A stretch of DNA of 64,000 bases from Bryopsis sp. KO-2023. Taxonomy: Eukaryota; Chlorophyta; Ulvophyceae; Bryopsidales; Bryopsidaceae. The position numbers and the translations under genes were made by a program. Where the stretch lies: contig BSYQ01000004.1 in NCBI GenBank assembly GCA_030272585.1, positions 2,976,001 to 3,040,000 on the forward strand, written 5' to 3'. Below the pieces are notes generated by a model, which searched no databases, had not been told where the DNA came from, and saw nothing but the letters and a program-made list of their open reading frames with translations. Positions 10,096 to 20,974 of this stretch are shown here, in pieces (position 1 is the stretch's first letter; every line of letters begins with the position of its first letter).

Positions 10096-13000
10096 TCACA
10101 TTCCATTGTACATGCAATAGCGTGAATTCCCCCTTTCATCCACCATCCTCATCATTTTTGTCGGAACCGTCTCCAACAAAACCGGGTAATTTTTTTCACC
10201 AACGCCCACGATCTTAAACACGTTGTTCAAGTCCACCGGACCTTGCCTAGGCTCGTTCCTAACCTTGGGGAACGTTGCAACGCTGTAGGCAAGCTTGTGG
10301 AGGTCCAACATGAGCACCACCTGGGTTGGAGCGGCACCGTGCTCAAAATCGTCAATGATAAAGATGTCCAACACATGGCCGAGGTACATTTGGTATGGTC
10401 CACCATCGGATTGAAACGCAACGTAGACCATGGTATTGTGTGCGGCCTTTGGACCTCCTCTCCATCTCTTCGAAAAAAACGTTTCAGTGCATCCCCACAT
10501 TTGCCTCTCCACCTTGTTCGTTCTGTAGATGCCGGCATATCTTGGGTTCCTCCCCTCCCATCCCGGCAAAGAGAATCCAAAATTCCTAAAAGGCAATCCA
10601 CACAGCTTTTACCACAGTCCACAACGCGTAACACACGCAACACAACGCTCACAAACAGACGCTCAATGCGTTTAGCCATTTTAACAGTGCCATACATAAG
10701 ATGTGCATGGTTGTTTGCGTCACACGACCTCACCTTGTGGCAGTCTCCAACGCCTCCATGAAGGCACGGACATCGTTCTCTTCAGCATGGTTGGCCTTGA
10801 ACGTCGCCTTACCTCCATCCCACGTGAGGATCATCTTGTTAGGCGACGTTTTGGGCTCGAACAACGCACGTAGATCATCAACCGTGCTCGGGGGGAGGGT
10901 GTTGAAATGAGCGGCAAGTGTCCTACACACAACAACATTGTCAGCATCCATCGCCACCATGCAGAACAAAACAAAACAACACAACCATGCAAGCAAAGAC
11001 ATACACCATGTGAAAGACCCTTTATTCATTGTCACAGCCACACACAAATTCCACTTACAATTGGCAGAGCACATCGTTGGCATACATGGCACTTGGAGCC
11101 CTCTTTACCCTTCCCGCCATAGTTCGTTTCTGTCGCCCAAGAGCCCGTTCGATCCAAAACTCCGAGACCCCCGCCGCCGGACCTCTCAAAGCTTCTTGGC
11201 GAAAGCCCGCACACACAAGTTTATGCATGTTAAACTTGCAAATGGTCTTCCCAAACAATTCCTCGGCACGCCTAAAACACAAAAGAAAAAACACAACATC
11301 CGTGTCCCTCAACCCGAATTTTTTTGCAGCGATGTAAAAAACCTCAGTAACACTGTGCCTACCACTCAACACGTTGTAAACCAGATCAATGTTTACCTGC
11401 AGTAGCGCATGGTTCTTGACTGAATCTTCCTCGCCGTCGTCTCGAAGTCCTTGTCGTGGATGTGGGCTTGCACACACACATAGTGTGTGGCCACAGCAAC
11501 CAGGTCGGTCCAGGCACGGAGCTCTTCTCTCGTCAAGCAGGCCTCCATCACGAAACCTTCGTAGGACCTACATTGACAAGGTTAATGCAACACTCAACAA
11601 CGCTGGGAAAGGCAATAACAAGGCACAAAAAAAACGATGGAAATAAGGCTGGTGACAACGACATAACAATCATTCACAACGAAAGAAAGGCGGACAACAA
11701 GGAACAAGAACTCACCGGATAAAAACCATGATGTCATGCATGTTCGAGTACACACGCTCCGCCGTCAAGTCAACGATGCAAGCACCGAAGTCCGTTGGTA
11801 CCTTCAGACCTTGCAAGCGTTGTTTGTAGGCGGCGGCGTGGTGTCTTCTTTCCCGTGAGGTCACGCGTTGTTTGATCTACAAACACACCGCCACTGGACG
11901 TAAACACATGGCATTGCAGCACTACAACAAGGTTGTTGAGGGACACACTCGCACGAGTGTTTTCAGCATATTCGCGTTGCTAAATCCTTACCTCGCTCAG
12001 GAAATCCTTGACCAAGCCCATCAAAATCAGGTGTGCAACACCCATGACCTTGAGCTCGGGCGTGTAGTAAGTAAGGTCAGCAAGGGCGGTGGAGCCGTGA
12101 GTATGTGCTTGTGTTGGGGTCAACAAGCCTTGATCCACCAGCTCAGCTGCCCTCATGTGCTCCTCCCTTGTTTTCACCATGTCCATCATGTCCGGTTGCC
12201 ATTGTCGCTTCAACTAAAACAAAAAACAGGTCGCAACGTTAATAGGCACAAACACAGCGTTTGTGTGCTTCTGCACAAGGCAAGCACGGCCAAGCACAAC
12301 GCATGAATGTAAATCACAATTGTTCAAGCCCCCTCGCACACCGTGTATCACATACTCCACACCGACCTTTCCACGCCTGCCGACCATCCTCATCAATTCC
12401 ACATCGCCGTCGTCTAGTGGGACGGGGGAAGTGTAGCCCAAGTAACGTTGTGTTTTGGTCGATGTGCCTTGCACACTTTGGGTGGGACCAAAACAATCCG
12501 GGCAAGCGTTTCGAGCGGTCATGCCAAGGTCATTCATGACCTTGGCCATCCATGGAGAATCCCCCGCCACAGAGGAAATTATTGCCGAGTGTTCTACCCT
12601 CTCTCGGGCGGGGGATCCTCCGCGAAACGTCCACGAATCCGTGTGAAGGAAACCGTTTCCCGGCATTAGAGCCTTGAAGTCCCTCACTATCAGCCCAAGT
12701 ATGGCTTGCAAGGTTTTGGGCTCCTTGGGGCCGGATATAATCAGCAATGGGTAGTGCAAGGAGGTTTTCATGGAATCCTCCTTGCACACATCATCTGCCA
12801 TGCAAACAAGTCATAACACCGTGTCAAAGCGTTGAAAAGCATTGTGACACTTTGTAAAAGCATTGTGGAATGTCCAGAACACACTGTAAAAACACAATGT
12901 GGAACTGGAACAACGGGATTACAATGCACCTGCCCCAGTTTGCAGCGATGTAACACCGTACCACAACGTAGAAAGAATGTCCCGAGTGAATAATTCCCAC

Positions 13001-14679
13001 GCCTTCCCGTTGTGCAACCGAAATAGTCCCCTCCTAAGTGGTAGAGACCGGTCTTTCGAAGCGAGTCTCCAACGAGAGCCGCCAGCCGTTTGAACATCGG
13101 AGTCGTTCGAATTCCATCGTTTGCCCCTCTGTGCCGTGATTGGCAAAAGGAAAGGCTCCCGGTCATCACACGGAGGAGGCTCTTGACTCCAAAGTAGAAG
13201 ATTTTCAAGCAAGGTTCCAGCGCGGTTGAAACCCCTTTTTGCACCGTGAATATAGGCTTTTTGCAATGCTCGCAAAGAAGGTCCAGCGATGGCCGCAGAA
13301 ACCGACTGTTGGAAAAGAAAACGAACCATGCTTTGGTATCACTCGACCTTGTGTTATGTTGTGTGAACGTTGTGATATATATCACAACGCAGAGCATATA
13401 TGCGACAATGGTGGATACAGTTACAACAACGACAATACACACCCACCGGTCTTTCACGTGATAAAACTTGCATCCTCTTTCGCAAGAGAAATATGTGACA
13501 TCTTCAAGACATGGGACCCCCAACAGCCTCTTGATTCGAAGCAGTGATGTGGGAAGAACATGGTTGGAGGGCAGAATTGCACTGATCAGTTTCAAATTGG
13601 CCTCAAAGGCCTCCCTCGTTGTGCCGTGGTCGGCCTTTTGTTGTAGAAGGAGCATAATCACATGAAGCAAGGTGAACAAGCATCCCGGGTACAACGGCGT
13701 TTTTAGTTCCTCGTTGTGGTGAACGTCTCCAAAGAAGTCGGGGCCATCATTCTGAACGCTGCCAGAGTCAGTGTCCTCGTTGTGGACAGAGCTATCATCG
13801 TTGTTGATCGTGGTTTCAGAGCTATTTTCTTCTTCATCATCTTCCTCGACTTCGGTTTCTTCCTCCGTGTCCATCCCAGGGGATCCATCTGACTCGCTTC
13901 CATCAACGGCAGGGAGTCCCCCATCGCCTCGGAGGTCGCCATCGTTGTCATCCCCACCATCGCCGTTGTGAATGTCAAGAACATCGTTGTAAACCTCTCC
14001 ACCACCGTCATTGTGAATGTCCAGGCCATCGTTGTTCGCGTCCAGACCATCGTTGTTCTCGTCCCTGAAACCGCTGGCATCTTGGACATCATCGTTGGGG
14101 ATGCTGCTCGCACCCACATCAGCTCCATCGCTTGGTCGTTGAAGGGGTGGTGCCAAACGCCTTTCTTCGCGTGATGCCTCGTTCTCGTCTGTCAACCATG
14201 TAAAACATGCTAAAAAGTGGTGCAAACCTAGGGTATATACGTTGTCACAGCTTATAGTTGTAATATTCTATAACTGAAACCTCAACACAATTTGAATCCC
14301 TTGTATCTCATCACTAGAGCATCAGATGTCTTTCAAATTTTGATGGTGTGACAAATGTGTTAAAACACATTACTTGTCAAAATTTCAAAGACATCCGATG
14401 CTCCAGTGATGAGATACAAGGGATTCAAATTGTGTTGAGGTTTCAGTTTTATTATTAAGGTAACTTATAAGTTAATTAAAAAGGATTTTCTGGTTGCACA
14501 CTTAAAAAAAACCCACCTTCCCATGCCTTCACCTCCACCAAAAGCTCCTCCAGCCTGGGGCACCTCCTCTTGTGTCCCACCCAATGATTCCTAGACCTAA
14601 TAAGCTCCCTACAGCAAGGGCACCTATTTCCCCCCGTTTTTTTAAAGAGTGTTTTATACCCACTACTATAATTCGGCAT
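10096..14679 (-). CDS. CACTA transposase (Tnp2/Transposase_21 superfamily)
   Basis: At least ten exons. Exon 1 (14679-14517) encodes a Cys/His cluster (CPCCRELI...H..H...C), probably a zinc-binding DNA-recognition domain. Exon 2 (14188-13447) has an Asp/Asn-rich acidic stretch, then CERGCKFYHVKDR. Exon 3 (from 13305) has CEHCKKPIFTVQK. The exon at 12794-12342 carries the diagnostic CACTA core: LLIISGPKEPKTL, a variable stretch, and a small-residue segment ending in MTARNACPDCFG. The exon around 12213-11993 has MGVAHLILMGLVKDF, the counterpart of the family D/GMH..LLG.VK motif. Further exons lie near 11880-11717, 11562-11401, 11271-11056, 10917-10733 and 10596-10096. The last ends with a domain (VYVAFQSDGGPYQMYLGHVL) like the C-terminal module of Plavaka-type transposases. 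Joins exon 1/2 and 2/3 are exact in phase. Some later joins (3/4, 4/5) are not resolved, so I cannot state that the gene is intact throughout. Confidence 0.8.
14272..14448. repeat. 177-bp foldback (MITE-like) element in transposase intron 1
   Basis: Two arms of about 70 bp are near-perfect reverse complements. The left arm begins CTGAAACCTCAACACAATTT and the right arm ends AAATTGTGTTGAGGTTTCAG. The loop of about 35 bp is itself partly palindromic (GACAAATGTGTT/AACACATTACTTGTC). It sits wholly inside the intron between exons 1 and 2 of the transposase. This is the structure of a foldback MITE that inserted into the larger transposon. A target duplication is not clear. Confidence 0.85.
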
Positions 14680-14870
14680 GGCGGCGGATTACACGGTTCC
14701 GTCGAAATCGCGAAAGGAAATTCGGCTGCTGCATGAGTGAAACCTGCGTTGTGGATGTCATGACGTAACTGCAACGTGAACCTTGACGTCCACATCGGTG
14801 GACGTCACGGTGCGCGCGAACGTCAGTAAAAACCGGCCGGCCGCCACGAGCGCACTTCACGTTTTCCAAT
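14680..14870. promoter_or_regulatory. Shared divergent promoter of the CACTA element
   Basis: Only 191 bp separate the start codons of the minus-strand transposase (14679) and the plus-strand accessory gene (14871), so both genes must start transcription from this interval or nearby. It contains CGTCACGG/TGACGTAAC-like and TGACGTC motifs (around 14758-14805) resembling bZIP/CRE-type sites. No TATA box is obvious. Confidence 0.5.
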
Positions 14871-17284
14871 ATGCCGACTGCCACCCACGCGTTTGTTTTG
14901 AGACCGAAGGGCCCCGAGGAGGGCGAGGCCGCCGCCGGCTTCATGCTTGGAGATCCGCGGGAGAGTGACCGCGAGGTCGTTAAGAAGCTCCAAGGTTGGG
15001 GCCGGATCTCCAACGTGGCGCTGGCGGCGGTCACCACCGCCTTCCTCGGGGCGGTCACCACCGTCGCGGTGTTGACGACGGGCCTGCTTCCACTCACCCT
15101 CCCTCTCCCAGACGACGAGCAGCCGCTGGACAGGTTCCTGGAGGGGGTGGAGGATCTGCTGGTGCTTGGGAAGGCGGCGGTAATCGTTGTGCCTTGGGAG
15201 GAGGGGGGAGGAGGATCCGAAGGGAGGAAAGAGGGGGGGGGGTCGCCGTCTCGCTCGAACGCGTCGCCGGACCCTCCTGAAAAGGGGGTGCACCCCACAA
15301 CGTTGGAGGGCGCTGTGGGCTGGCGGGATGCAGCCTTTTGCACGGTGCGGAGGAGGGGGCAGGGAAGGGGAACGTACGCGACGTTCACATCGGAGGGTTT
15401 CGAATGGTTAACAAAGGTGGGTGCACGGTCGGCGGAAAAAAAAAGGGGGGGAGGGGGGTTGGCTAAGCTTCAGGGTTTCTTTCTATTTCTGAAGCCAAAG
15501 AAAACAACAGAGTTTTCTTTGTTTCTCTATGTTTTTCTGGTTGTTTTGTTGTTGCTGTTGCTGAACCATGTTCTGTCCCTGTATAGCCATGTTGTATTTG
15601 CTAAAAACCGTGCAAATGTGTGTGCAGTCCATCCGCCAGTGGTGGCCGAGGTGCAAGGACCAATCCTACCACGACCACCGACGCGCCCACATCCAGTGCG
15701 GGAACCTGGCCGGGTATGTGGCGGGCGCGGGGGACCCATACGGAGGCTGTAAACTGCGGCTCGCCCGTCACATACCCGCGACTTTGACGCCGAACTTGGA
15801 TGAAAACGAGGTAACCATGCAAAGAAAGCAATGTTCGTTGTTATCAGAGTAAAAAACCATGCCAAATTAATCATGTGCGTTGCAGTTTGTCTGTATAACC
15901 ATGCAAAAACAACCGTGTTTGCTGTGCAGGTGGGAGGGGTCGATGTCACGAACGCGGACGGCGCGAAGCGAATGCGGGAGTTCATGAGTCTCGTGGAGAA
16001 GAGACTCATGCTCCAGAGGAGCAACAGGGGGGCAATCGTCGACGGAGCTCAAACCTTCAAGCTATCACTGAAGGTGATCCGAGGTTATGTTTCAAAGAGG
16101 TGCGTTGGTATTTTGTTGGGTGTCGTTGTGTTTCTCCGGTTTAACCATGTTAAGTTGTTGAATGTCGTTGTGTTTCTCTGTTTTAACCATGTTAAGTTGT
16201 TGAATGTCGTTGTGTTTCTCTGTTTTAACCATGTTACGTTGTTGAGTGTCGTTGTGTTTCTCTGTTTTAACCATGTTACGTTGTTGAGTGTCGTTGTGTT
16301 TCTCTGTTTTAACCATGTTACGTTTCCATGTTGGTTTTTCTAACCATGTTATTGTTGTGTTTAGAATCGCTGACGAGAGCCGGGTACGCTTCACCAAGGC
16401 CCTCACGGGGAACTTCGTGGAGTCGAACCTTCGTCACCCACTCAACGACAACGGTGAACTTTTCACGGAGGACGCCGAGTGGGTGACGACGGTTCGCCTC
16501 CAAGAGGCGCGCTTCGCGGAGCATGGCGACGTCTACGTCACCACATCCGCGAAGCTCGACGACGAGGGCGCCGAGACCCCCCCGGACGTCGGCTCGGAGT
16601 CTTCCGACTCCCCCCCCGTCGCTGACGTCGGTGACGACCGCGATGACGACCGAGACGTCGGGAAGCAGAAGTCGCCCACCACACCCCGCCGTGGTCTCCA
16701 CTTGGCCCGTCGTGGGAAGAGCCCGAAGAAGTCCAAGAACCTCCCCCGTGGTGTGCGCGTCCCCGACGCACTGAGGACCCCCTTCTCCGCCCGCCGTTCC
16801 ACCCGACTCGCGGCACAGCGAGGTAACCTTGCAGCTGTCTTGGATTTCGTTGCAGTCGTGTTGTTTTTTTTTTTGTGTACCTTGTGCTGAACTTGTATAA
16901 CGTTGTGTTGCAGATTCTTCCTGGAAGAATGTCGACGAAGGGTTCGACACGGAGCGCGACCTCGTGGAGATGAGCGACACGCCGGCGGAGGGCCAGAGGG
17001 GGTCGGAGGTGCTGCCTCCAGCGGTGGGCGAAGCACTCACAACGGCGACGGCCCCAGGTGCAACGGCGGAGGAGGGGGGGGTGCCTTCTGAGACGCCCAC
17101 CAGAAGCGCTTCCACCAGGGACTCAGCTGAGAGGCGGAGGAAGAAGAGGAAGGGAAGGAAAAGGAAGGGGGGGGAGGCTGAAGAAGACACAACGTCGGCA
17201 CCTTCCGGTGCAACGGCGGAGGAGGGAATGACAACGGCGGAGTCGGGGGGGAGAAAGAAATCCAAGAAAACCAAAAAAAAGTAG
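14871..17284 (+). CDS. CACTA accessory protein, unknown family
   Basis: Five exons (14871-15416, 15628-15810, 15930-16099, 16365-16822, 16914-17284) join with every phase correct and give 575 residues. Exon 1 has a small-residue-rich segment (VALAAVTTAFLGAVTTVAVL) that could be a hydrophobic core or helix, then a Gly/Glu-rich linker. Exon 2 has a Cys/His-containing stretch (RQWWPRCKDQSYHDHRRAHI...C...C), possibly metal-binding. Exons 3-4 hold a globular region with regular charged helices (FMSLVEKRLMLQRS; RFTKALTGNFVESNLRHPL), followed by acidic and Arg/Ser-rich sequence. Exon 5 ends in a very basic Lys tail (KSKKTKKK) typical of nuclear proteins. Position and nuclear-type tail suggest the equivalent of plant TnpA, which binds subterminal repeats, but no sequence similarity to TnpA is visible to me. 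GC-rich coding sequence contrasts with its T-rich introns. Confidence 0.75.
16117..16335. repeat. 42-bp intronic minisatellite
   Basis: About five copies of a 42-bp unit (TGTCGTTGTGTTTCTCTGTT plus TTAACCATGTTAAGTTGTTG) lie inside intron 3 of the accessory gene. The period is a multiple of three, so it happens to be open in some frames. The unit contains the AACCATG motif that recurs throughout the element. Confidence 0.9.
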
Positions 17285-18090
17285 AAGGCAACTGAGCTTG
17301 GGGATGATGGGTGTGGACTTTGATTTGTCTTGTTTTTTTTTTCTGGCTGTTTTGGGGGGCAACTGAGCTGGGGGATGATGGGTGTGGACTTTGATTTGTC
17401 TTGTTTTTTTTTCTGGCTGTTTTGGGGGGCAACTGAGCTGGGGGATGATGGGTGTGGACTTTGATTTGTCTTGTTGTTTTTTTTCTGGCTGTTTTGGGGG
17501 GCAACTGAGTTTGGGGATGATGGGTGTGGACTTTGATTTGTCTTGTTGTTTTTTTTCTGGCTGTTTTGGGGGGCAACTGAGTTTGGGGATGATGGGTGTG
17601 GACTTTGATTTGTCTTGTTTTTTTTTTCTGGCTGTTTTGGGGGGCAACTGAGCTGGGGGATGATGGGTGTGGACTTTGATTTGTCTTGTTGTTTTTTTCT
17701 GGCTGTTTTGGGGGGCAACTGAGCTGGGGGATGATGGGTGTGGACTTTGATTTGTCTTGTTGTTTTTTTTCTGGCTGTTTTGGGGGGCAACTGAGCTTGG
17801 GGATGATGGGTGTGGACTTTGATTTGTCTTGTTTTTTTTTTCTGGCTGTTTTGGGGGGCAACTGAGCTTGGGGATGATGGGTGTGGACTTTGATTTGTCT
17901 TGTTTTTTTTTTCTGGCTGTTTTGGGGGGCAACTGAGCTGGGGGATGATGGGTGTGGACTTTGATTTGTCTTGTTTTTTTTTTCTGGCTGTTTTGGGGGG
18001 CAACTGAGCTGGGGGATGATGGGTGTGGACTTTGATTTGTCTTGTTGTTTTTTTTCTGGCTGTTTTGGGGGGCAACTGAGTTGGGGGATT
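17285..18090. repeat. About 71-bp tandem array, eleven copies
   Basis: The array begins directly after the stop codon of the accessory gene. Each unit reads roughly GGGGGCAACTGAGCTGGGGG, ATGATGGGTGTGGACTTTGA, TTTGTCTTGT, a T-run, then CTGGCTGTTTTGG. Copies differ mainly in AGCTGG versus AGCTTGG or AGTTTGG, and in the T-run length (with or without an internal G). The homogeneity implies recent amplification. It may act as the terminator or 3' UTR of the gene, or as subterminal transposase-binding repeats. Confidence 0.93.
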
Positions 18091-18198
18091 TGTAATTAAC
18101 GTTGCAGAGTGGTCTGTCGTCGCTGTAAACGACATCGTTGCAAATGAACCACTCAACCATGTGAAAACTTAGTGTCTCCAGAATTAGGTAAACGGAGT

Positions 18199-18285
18199 GA
18201 CATCGTCGAATCGACATTGTAAGAACAATTTTAATCTTTCGTTTAAACATTGACCTTGATCTTACAATGTCGATTCGACGATGTC
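18199..18285. repeat. 25-bp inverted repeat (hairpin) at the CACTA right edge
   Basis: GACATCGTCGAATCGACATT plus GTAAG at 18199-18223 is repeated as a perfect reverse complement at 18261-18285, around a 37-bp loop. It may be a short foldback insertion or part of the transposon terminus. Confidence 0.85.
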
Positions 18286-19938
18286 GTTCTTTGCCGGCGT
18301 GCTTTTGCGGTCGCCTCAAGGGAAAAAGCTGTGAGCTTCCGTGGACCATCGACGCTTCTTTCTGGTTTGAGCCTGAGCGTTGGAAGGGTTGTTCTCGGAC
18401 GGCTTACGATTTGGGGGCCCCTCGCGCCAATGGTGGTTTCGTAGGTGAACGAACGTTTTGGCTCCAAGATCTGCTGCCGAAAAAAGGGGGTCCCGCTGGA
18501 ACCAAAGGAGATCGTTCACAACCTCTGGTGCGTATGTCCTCCGGCTTGCCCACCTCACAGAACACCATGCGAACCACCACAGAGGTCGCAACCTGGAACC
18601 GGTGTTGGGTGGGAGGTGGCTGGTGGGAGTGATCTATTGTTTAATTTTGTTATATGTTTTTTTTTTCAGTACACCAGTTCTGTTCTCGAACTCCCCTCTG
18701 AATAGGCAAGAAACAGGGCTGCTGGTTGGGTTTTTTTGTGGGGTGAGGTTTTTGGATTTTTTCTTTCAAGGTCAGGTCTGGTGCTTGTGAAATTACGATG
18801 GACTGTAGGCTGGAAAAACGGGGTTGATAATGGATAGGAAATGGACCGTGGAAAATCATAAAAGCAACAGGAAGTCGTCCTCAAGAACGCCAACCCCCGA
18901 CAAACGGTGTGCATCTACAAGTGCGAAGATTCTGTTGTGAAGGTACCAGTTGGCAGGGCTGCTCTTTCTCTATCCCTTCTTTTTTTTGGGGGGGGGGGGG
19001 AAGGGGCGTCAGAATAGTAATTCCCTATGAGGATGTGGCAGGGTCTGGATGCAGTTCACGAAACTTCAGAACCATGCGTTTGAGTGATTTCCCACATGTA
19101 TGCTGGATTGTGACCCTCGCCTGTCCGGACATCCCAAGTCAACTACGTGAGTGAAATTGTCAACTCCATCATCAGTCAGTCTGTACAAGGATGATAACGT
19201 TCTTGGTCACAGAAAATCCTTTGCACTTGGTGGGAAGAATGCTGCTCAATTCCCTGTTTATGTATGTCGGCTATGTCCAGGTATTCCAACGTGTTGCAAA
19301 TCTTGCTGCCCATAATTTCCAACCCCCATCGCTGGTTTGTCGTTCACATCTTCAGGTCGCATGTCTGAAACTGGCATTTTTCTTGAAGCCAACAGCAATG
19401 TCCCTCCCAGTATTTCTTCAGCTGCTGGGGTCAGTTTCTAATTCTCAGGGGATTTTTGTGTGTAGATTCGTCGCATCATAGCTCTGTGGCCTTTGGGCCA
19501 GCAGCATAGGGAGATACGTGACGGCCACGACAATAATTGGGTCCTGCTGGAGTTTGCGTTATCGATCCCCTTCGCAGCCGGGTACAAGACAGAGGTAGGA
19601 TTAGCCGGATGTCTGCCAGAGATCGGCTTCCCCCCTGGAGGTCTGACTTCCAATTAATGGCCTGCAGGCATCAAGATGCTATGTTTAGCCTCCCTGGTGT
19701 TGTGAGGTATCTGCACATCAATTTTTGAAACCCACTTGCTGCACAGAAGTATGATATTATCAATCAGGGTGTTTCTGAGAAAAAGAATTGAAAAAACTCT
19801 TCCAGGGAAAGGACATGACTTCAGTGTGCTTTTTTTCAAAAAGAAAGTAAAAAGAGAAAGCAGAGTAGGAATGGCAAAGATTTGATTTAAGTTTGTTAAA
19901 CTAATGGGGAAATTGCTGTGCATTTGTAGTAGGTGGAC
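18286..19938. other. Spacer right of the CACTA element
   Basis: Overlapping short open frames occur on both strands at 18290-18630 and 19430-19660, without a convincing exon. Exons of the minus-strand gene at 19939-20359 may continue here, for example a Pro/Ser-rich minus-strand frame around 19560-19650. A G-run lies near 18987-19000. Confidence 0.3.
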
Positions 19939-20359
19939 CTTCGATGCCAGCTGTAGGAAGAATCCGACAGAACAGGCCAGGCCGAAGGCAGTTTGGGTGC
20001 CGAGGAGAACGAAGTAAAGAAGCCAAGGTGTGGATACAGAAAAATATGACCCATAATAAACCTATCGGTTGTCTAGCGCTCAAAGCACTACCTCTTCTTC
20101 TTTCTATGAGCTGTAGGAAATCGGAAAAAAAAAAAATGTAAACTTTTGAAAGTGGCAAAAGTGCCTTTCAAACAGCGGTGACTGTGACCAGGTGCAACTA
20201 GGGGAGAAGTGAAAAAACTGACGGAAGCGAAAAACTCGTTCAATTCCACCTGTAACGCATGGTCAGCCGGATTCCACCGATGAGGGATAGATAGAGAGAA
20301 TCCACATCAGCACCGGAGACATGATCCGAAGCCACAAGGCCAGCACCTACTCCGGGATG
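19939..20359 (-). CDS. Partial membrane protein, two exons, family unknown
   Basis: Two minus-strand segments read convincingly. Exon A (20359-20250) encodes HPGVGAGLVASDHVSGADVD, then SLYLSLIGGIRLTMRYR, and ends at TACAG|GTGGAA. Exon B (about 20062-19939) encodes a 20-residue hydrophobic helix (WLLYFVLLGTQTAFGLACSV followed by GFFLQLASK). Exon A ends in phase 2, and the most obvious acceptor of exon B is phase 0, so one small exon or another acceptor is missing. I do not recognise the family. Exon A lies within 30 bp of a plus-strand exon, so transcripts from the two strands must overlap or one model is incomplete. Confidence 0.45.
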
Positions 20360-20384
20360 CTGTAATTCCCGAGTGGTACAACAG

Positions 20385-20797
20385 TGGTAATTGATGAGCC
20401 TAAACCTGCCCCACCTCCTCCCCCTCCTGCTCCTTTACCTCCAACACCAGTTTCTGCAAGGCCAGAGGCAAAGGTGTCAGGTGCCCAAGCTAAGTCAACT
20501 GGAGCCTATGCCCCAGCAAAGGCCACTGGTTCTTTTGTTCCTGGAAGCCCTGTGGAGAAACCTGCAGAACCAGCTCCAGTTAAAAATCCGGAGAAGCCTG
20601 CTGAGGTTCCAGAAGAGAAGCCTGAGGCTCCAGTTGAGCAACCAGAGGAAACTCCAGAGAAACCAGTACGACAACTAGGCACTCTGTTCTGTCCTTCATA
20701 TGATAGATCCCTTGATGTGTATGCATGGAAGATCATTAACCAATGCCTTTGATTTTTGCAGGCATTTGAAAAGTCGCAAGAAGCAGATGTTATTTGA
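20385..20797 (+). CDS. C-terminal part of a Pro/Glu/Lys-rich protein
   Basis: Exon 20385-20665 follows the acceptor ACAACAG and encodes PKPAPPPPPPAPLPPTPVSA, then Ala/Lys-rich spacer and repeated P-E-K/P-V-E units (AEVPEEKPEAPVEQPEETPE). An intron GTACGA...TTTTGCAG (20666-20761) joins in phase 0 to AFEKSQEADVI and a stop at 20797. The composition is typical of an extended, unstructured linker of a structural or cell-wall/plastid-envelope protein. No catalytic motif is seen and upstream exons were not found. Confidence 0.5.
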
Positions 20798-20974
20798 AAT
20801 TGTTGAGGTTATCCTAAACTGCGATGTTCTATTGAGACTATCCTTTCTTTATGGTTTTGTAGCGCTTGCCACTGTAACAGGTTTGGTCTGGTTCCACCAC
20901 ACTTGTTAAATTAAAACTAAAACTAAAACTAATTAAAACTATTACACTCTTTCATGTTCATTTATAAATTTATT

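Larger units (their letters stand above)
9790..18290. mobile_element. CACTA-type (EnSpm/Plavaka-like) DNA transposon
   Basis: This is an element of about 8.5 kb with a Tnp2/Transposase_21 transposase on the minus strand and a divergent second gene on the plus strand, the general two-gene plan of autonomous CACTA transposons. Repetitive sequence lies on both edges: recurring AACCATG/CATGGTT and CAACGTT motifs at 9790-10130, and the 71-bp array plus hairpin at 17285-18285. CACTA elements carry subterminal repeats bound by their own proteins, so this placement fits. I could not find the CACTA/G terminal inverted repeats or the 3-bp target duplication, so the stated limits are approximate. Coding exons look intact, which suggests recent activity. 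Confidence 0.75.

Noticed and set aside
16318-18156. 612-codon minus-strand ORF with repeated Ser/Pro/Gln-rich units
   Set aside because: It is open only because it crosses the 71-bp array and the antisense of the accessory gene, whose plus-strand exons have perfect splice phase.
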